Source of the DNA: Erythrobacter sp. UBA2510
Lineage (GTDB): Bacteria > Pseudomonadota > Alphaproteobacteria > Sphingomonadales > Sphingomonadaceae
Assembly (NCBI GenBank): GCA_002341345.1
Contig: DDNW01000182.1
Span: 7,429-16,060 of the forward strand
Direction of reading: 5' to 3'
Length of the DNA stretch: 8,632 nucleotides
Program-made: the position numbers and the translations under genes
Part shown: in pieces, positions 6,427 through 8,632 of the stretch
How the letters are laid out: each line of letters starts with the position of its first letter
Numbering within the stretch: the first letter of the stretch is position 1
Notes under the pieces: generated by a model
What the model was told of the DNA's origin: nothing
Seen by the model: the letters and a program-made list of their open reading frames with translations, nothing else
Databases searched by the model: none

Positions 6427-7332
6427 TTAACAATCCCGCTCCACCACGAAACGGGCGAGCGAGCGAAGCAGGTCAGCCTCCTTGCCATGCTGGCCAAGGT
6501 GCCCAATGGCCTGTTCGGACAGCGCGTGGGCCTGCTCGCGGGCCTTGTCCACGCCCATCAGGCTGACGAAAGTAGCCTTGCCCTGCGCCTCGTCCTTCCT
6601 CAGCGCCTTGCCCGCCAGCGCCTCGTCCCCCTCGGCGTCGAGCAGGTCGTCGGCGATCTGGAAAGCGAGTCCCACATCGCGGGCGTAAGCGCGCAGGTGT
6701 CCGCGCCCCTCTTCCGGTACCCGGCCCAGGATCGCGCCCAGTTCAACCGCCGCGCCAAGCAGCGCACCGGTCTTGAGCTGTTGCAGCTTGGTGACCGTAC
6801 GCAGGTCTAATTTCTCGGTGTCGGCGGCCATGTCCATCATCTGCCCGCCTGCCATGCCGTTATGGCCGCTGGCAATGGCGAGCGCGCCAATCATCTCGGA
6901 ACGGATGAAAGGATCGGTGCTGGTCTCGTGCGAGGCGAGCAATTCGAACGCCAGTGCATGAAGCGAATCTCCCGCCAGAACCGCCGTCGCTTCGTCAAAG
7001 GCGAGGTGAACGGTCGGCTTGCCATGGCGCAGCTCGTCATCGTCCATGCACGGCAGATCATCATGGATCAGCGAATAGCAATGGATTGCCTCGATGGCGC
7101 AGCCGGCGCGCAGGGCGCTCTGGCGCGATGCGCCGTACATCTCGGCAACCGTCACCAGCATCAGCGGGCGCACCCGCTTGCCGCCGCCAATGGCCGCATG
7201 ACGCATCGCCTCGATCAGCGGCGCGCGCGAATCTTCGGGAACCGGCAGGAAGAAATCGAACGCCGCGTCAATTTCGCGCTGGATGCGCTGCAAGCCCCGG
7301 CCCAGCAGGTCATCGGCAAGGACAAGTCCCAT
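6427..7332 (-). CDS. ispA: Farnesyl diphosphate synthase (class 1 polyprenyl synthase)
   Basis: The enzyme condenses isopentenyl diphosphate with dimethylallyl and geranyl diphosphate to make C15 farnesyl diphosphate, the precursor of quinones, undecaprenol and carotenoids. The product is 301 residues long. GGGKRVRP (49-56) binds diphosphate; the first Asp-rich motif is DDLPCMDDD (91-99) and the second is DDLLD (228-232); GGQMMDM (162-168) and LKTG (186-189) are also in place. The residues before the first motif, CYSLIH, match the bacterial type II farnesyl synthase pattern (Tyr and Ser at -5 and -4), which supports C15 rather than longer products, though geranylgeranyl synthesis cannot be excluded. 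It follows xseB by 19 bp, as in the common xseB-ispA arrangement; the dxs gene that often comes next elsewhere is absent here and coaD takes its place. A weak AAGG precedes the ATG. Confidence 0.94.
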   Translation of the reverse strand: MGLVLADDLLGRGLQRIQREIDAAFDFFLPVPEDSRAPLIEAMRHAAIGGGKRVRPLMLVTVAEMYGASRQSALRAGCAIEAIHCYSLIHDDLPCMDDDELRHGKPTVHLAFDEATAVLAGDSLHALAFELLASHETSTDPFIRSEMIGALAIASGHNGMAGGQMMDMAADTEKLDLRTVTKLQQLKTGALLGAAVELGAILGRVPEEGRGHLRAYARDVGLAFQIADDLLDAEGDEALAGKALRKDEAQGKATFVSLMGVDKAREQAHALSEQAIGHLGQHGKEADLLRSLARFVVERDC

Positions 7333-7351
7333 CTAGCCTTAGCCCCCGGTC

Positions 7352-7600
7352 CTACTGCGCATCGAAGGGGACGGTGCCAGTGGCGGCTCCGTCTGCACCC
7401 GCGACGATCTTGTCGATCCGCGCCTGCGCTGCATCGAGTCGCGCCTGGCAATGGCCGCGCAGCTTCTCGCCGCGTTCGTAAAGGTTGATCGATTCGTCGA
7501 GCGGCACGTCGCCGCTTTCGAGCCGATTCACCACCTGTTCGAGCGCCGCAAGTGCCTGTTCGAAGCTCATCGCCCCGATATCTTGGTCTGATCCCTCCAT
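7352..7600 (-). CDS. xseB: Exodeoxyribonuclease VII small subunit
   Basis: XseB binds the large subunit XseA to form exonuclease VII, which degrades single-stranded DNA from both ends and helps in repair. The 82-residue product shows the family pattern [20 protein letters not shown] (12-31), [20 protein letters not shown] and [13 protein letters not shown]: short helices that wrap the XseA coiled coil. The last 15 residues ([16 protein letters not shown]) are a flexible tail. I chose the ATG at 7600-7598 because [11 protein letters not shown] resembles alphaproteobacterial homologues; the ATG at 7570 (MSFEQ) is an alternative that would still keep the whole fold. Neither has a clear Shine-Dalgarno. 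The open frame continues to 7807 but that part runs antisense to purL. It is the first gene of the minus-strand block and is divergent from purL. Confidence 0.93.
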   Translation of the reverse strand: MEGSDQDIGAMSFEQALAALEQVVNRLESGDVPLDESINLYERGEKLRGHCQARLDAAQARIDKIVAGADGAATGTVPFDAQ

Positions 7601-7685
7601 CTGCGAAGGTTTGGCGGGGACAGCCGCGCTGGTCAAGCATTGCGGGACTGGCGCGACTCTTCGGGGCTGGTTAGAGGCGACCTCC
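7601..7685. promoter_or_regulatory. Divergent promoter region between xseB and purL
   Basis: These 85 bp must serve both directions. On the minus strand TTGACC (7636-7631) is a good -35, but 17 bp further the -10 would be CAAACC (7613-7608), which is poor; use of it would start transcription almost at the xseB ATG, giving a nearly leaderless message. On the plus strand no clear promoter pair stands out; AGAGG at 7672-7676, 9 nt before the purL ATG, is a plausible ribosome-binding site. No PurR-type operator or riboswitch was recognised. Confidence 0.4.
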
Positions 7686-8632
7686 ATGTCCGAAATCACG
7701 CCTGATGTCGTCGAGGCCCACGGCCTCAATCCCGAGGAATATGAGCGCGTCCTGCACGCGCTTGGCCGCGAGCCCAATCTGGTCGAGCTGGGGATATTCT
7801 CGGTCATGTGGTCAGAGCATTGCAGCTACAAGAGCTCGCGCCTGCATCTGAAGAAGCTGCCGACCGAAGCGCCGTGGGTGATCTGCGGTCCGGGCGAGAA
7901 TGCGGGCGTGATCGATATCGGTGATGGTCAGGCGGCAATCTTCAAGATGGAGAGTCACAACCACCCGAGCTACATCGAGCCCTATCAGGGTGCTGCGACA
8001 GGCGTCGGCGGCATTTTGCGCGATGTCTTCACCATGGGCGCGCGGCCGGTGGCCAATGCCAATGCGCTGCGCTTCGGACGACCCGACCATCCGAAGATGA
8101 AGCATCTGGTGCAGGGTGTGGTCGCGGGGATCGGCGGTTATGGCAATTGCGTCGGCGTGCCGACCGTGTGCGGCGAGACCAATTTCAATCCGGCATATGA
8201 CGGCAATATCCTCGTCAATGCGATGACGGTGGGTGTCGCCGATGCGGACAAGATCTTCTACTCGGCGGCGACGGGCGTGGGCAATCCGATCGTCTATGTC
8301 GGTTCCAAGACCGGGCGCGACGGCATTCATGGCGCGACCATGGCCAGCGCCGATTTCGGCGAGGATGCCGAGGCCAAGCGCCCCACCGTGCAGGTCGGCG
8401 ACCCGTTCACCGAAAAGCTGCTTATCGAAGCGTGCCTCGAATTGATGGCGACCGACGCGATCGTCGCCATTCAGGACATGGGCGCGGCGGGGCTGACCTC
8501 CTCCAGCGTCGAGATGGCGACCAATGGCAAGGCGGGCATCCGGCTCGACATGAACAAGGTGCCGTGCCGCGAAACGGGCATGACGCCTTACGAGATGATG
8601 CTGAGCGAGAGCCAGGAGCGGATGCTCATGGT
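7686..8632 (+). CDS. purL: Phosphoribosylformylglycinamidine synthase subunit PurL (partial, 3' end outside window)
   Basis: PurL is the synthase subunit of FGAM synthase: with ammonia from PurQ and the help of PurS it converts FGAR to FGAM using ATP in purine synthesis. The 315 complete codons cover the N-terminal part of a protein usually around 730 residues (small-PurL type). Visible motifs are [15 protein letters not shown] (38-52, conserved His45), [14 protein letters not shown] (68-81), [25 protein letters not shown] (86-110, ATP/metal site), [26 protein letters not shown] and [12 protein letters not shown]. The start ATG has AGAGG 9 nt upstream and gives the usual N-terminus with a short lead-in helix ([15 protein letters not shown]). 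No frameshift is visible. The gene is transcribed away from the rest of the window; its downstream partners are not visible. Confidence 0.97.
   Translation, partial: MSEITPDVVEAHGLNPEEYERVLHALGREPNLVELGIFSVMWSEHCSYKSSRLHLKKLPTEAPWVICGPGENAGVIDIGDGQAAIFKMESHNHPSYIEPYQGAATGVGGILRDVFTMGARPVANANALRFGRPDHPKMKHLVQGVVAGIGGYGNCVGVPTVCGETNFNPAYDGNILVNAMTVGVADADKIFYSAATGVGNPIVYVGSKTGRDGIHGATMASADFGEDAEAKRPTVQVGDPFTEKLLIEACLELMATDAIVAIQDMGAAGLTSSSVEMATNGKAGIRLDMNKVPCRETGMTPYEMMLSESQERMLM

Noticed and set aside
7812..8330. Minus-strand open frame (172 codons) opposite purL
   Set aside because: purL is unmistakable on the plus strand across this stretch; the antisense product is His/Ile/Ala-rich with no motif.

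Overview
The window looks like ordinary chromosome from a high-GC alphaproteobacterium, most likely a member of the Sphingomonadales (Erythrobacter, Novosphingobium or Sphingopyxis type). That placement is inferred from the style of the proteins and from the clustering of coaD, a secreted cyclophilin, queA and tgt; no rRNA or other firm taxonomic marker is present. Eight genes lie on the minus strand and one on the plus strand. Nothing suggests a phage, plasmid, CRISPR or defence island.

Read in the direction of transcription (right to left), the minus-strand block starts at about 7600 with xseB (small subunit of exonuclease VII), followed closely by ispA (farnesyl diphosphate synthase) and coaD (phosphopantetheine adenylyltransferase). 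After a 107-bp gap come a signal-peptide-bearing cyclophilin and queA (second-last stage of queuosine synthesis, GTG start), with a small hairpin between them. A second block at the left follows a 490-bp intergenic stretch: an ABC exporter pair like E. coli YadG/YadH (ATPase and permease, ATGA overlap), a DUF481 outer-membrane beta-barrel protein, and tgt, which overlaps the DUF481 gene by 11 bp and runs off the left edge. On the right, purL (FGAM synthase large subunit) is divergently transcribed from xseB and runs off the right edge.

The most unusual object is in the 490-bp gap. A roughly 270-bp element at 3749-4026 is bounded by a perfect 25-bp inverted repeat, contains further nested hairpins, encodes no transposase, and sits exactly at the queA stop codon. 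It reads as a MITE (miniature inverted-repeat transposable element) inserted at a TA inside CTAG. It separates queA from the ABC/DUF481/tgt block. The remaining 219 bp of the gap (3530-3748) holds no convincing gene.

QueA and Tgt belong to the same pathway: Tgt puts preQ1 into position 34 of GUN-anticodon tRNAs, and QueA then converts it to epoxyqueuosine. Here an envelope-related transporter cassette and a mobile element lie between their genes. The other genes are housekeeping: isoprenoid chain elongation, coenzyme A synthesis, DNA repair, purine synthesis and periplasmic protein folding. I see no strong evidence for a wholly new biological system; the MITE-like repeat and the split queuosine locus are the features most worth following up.
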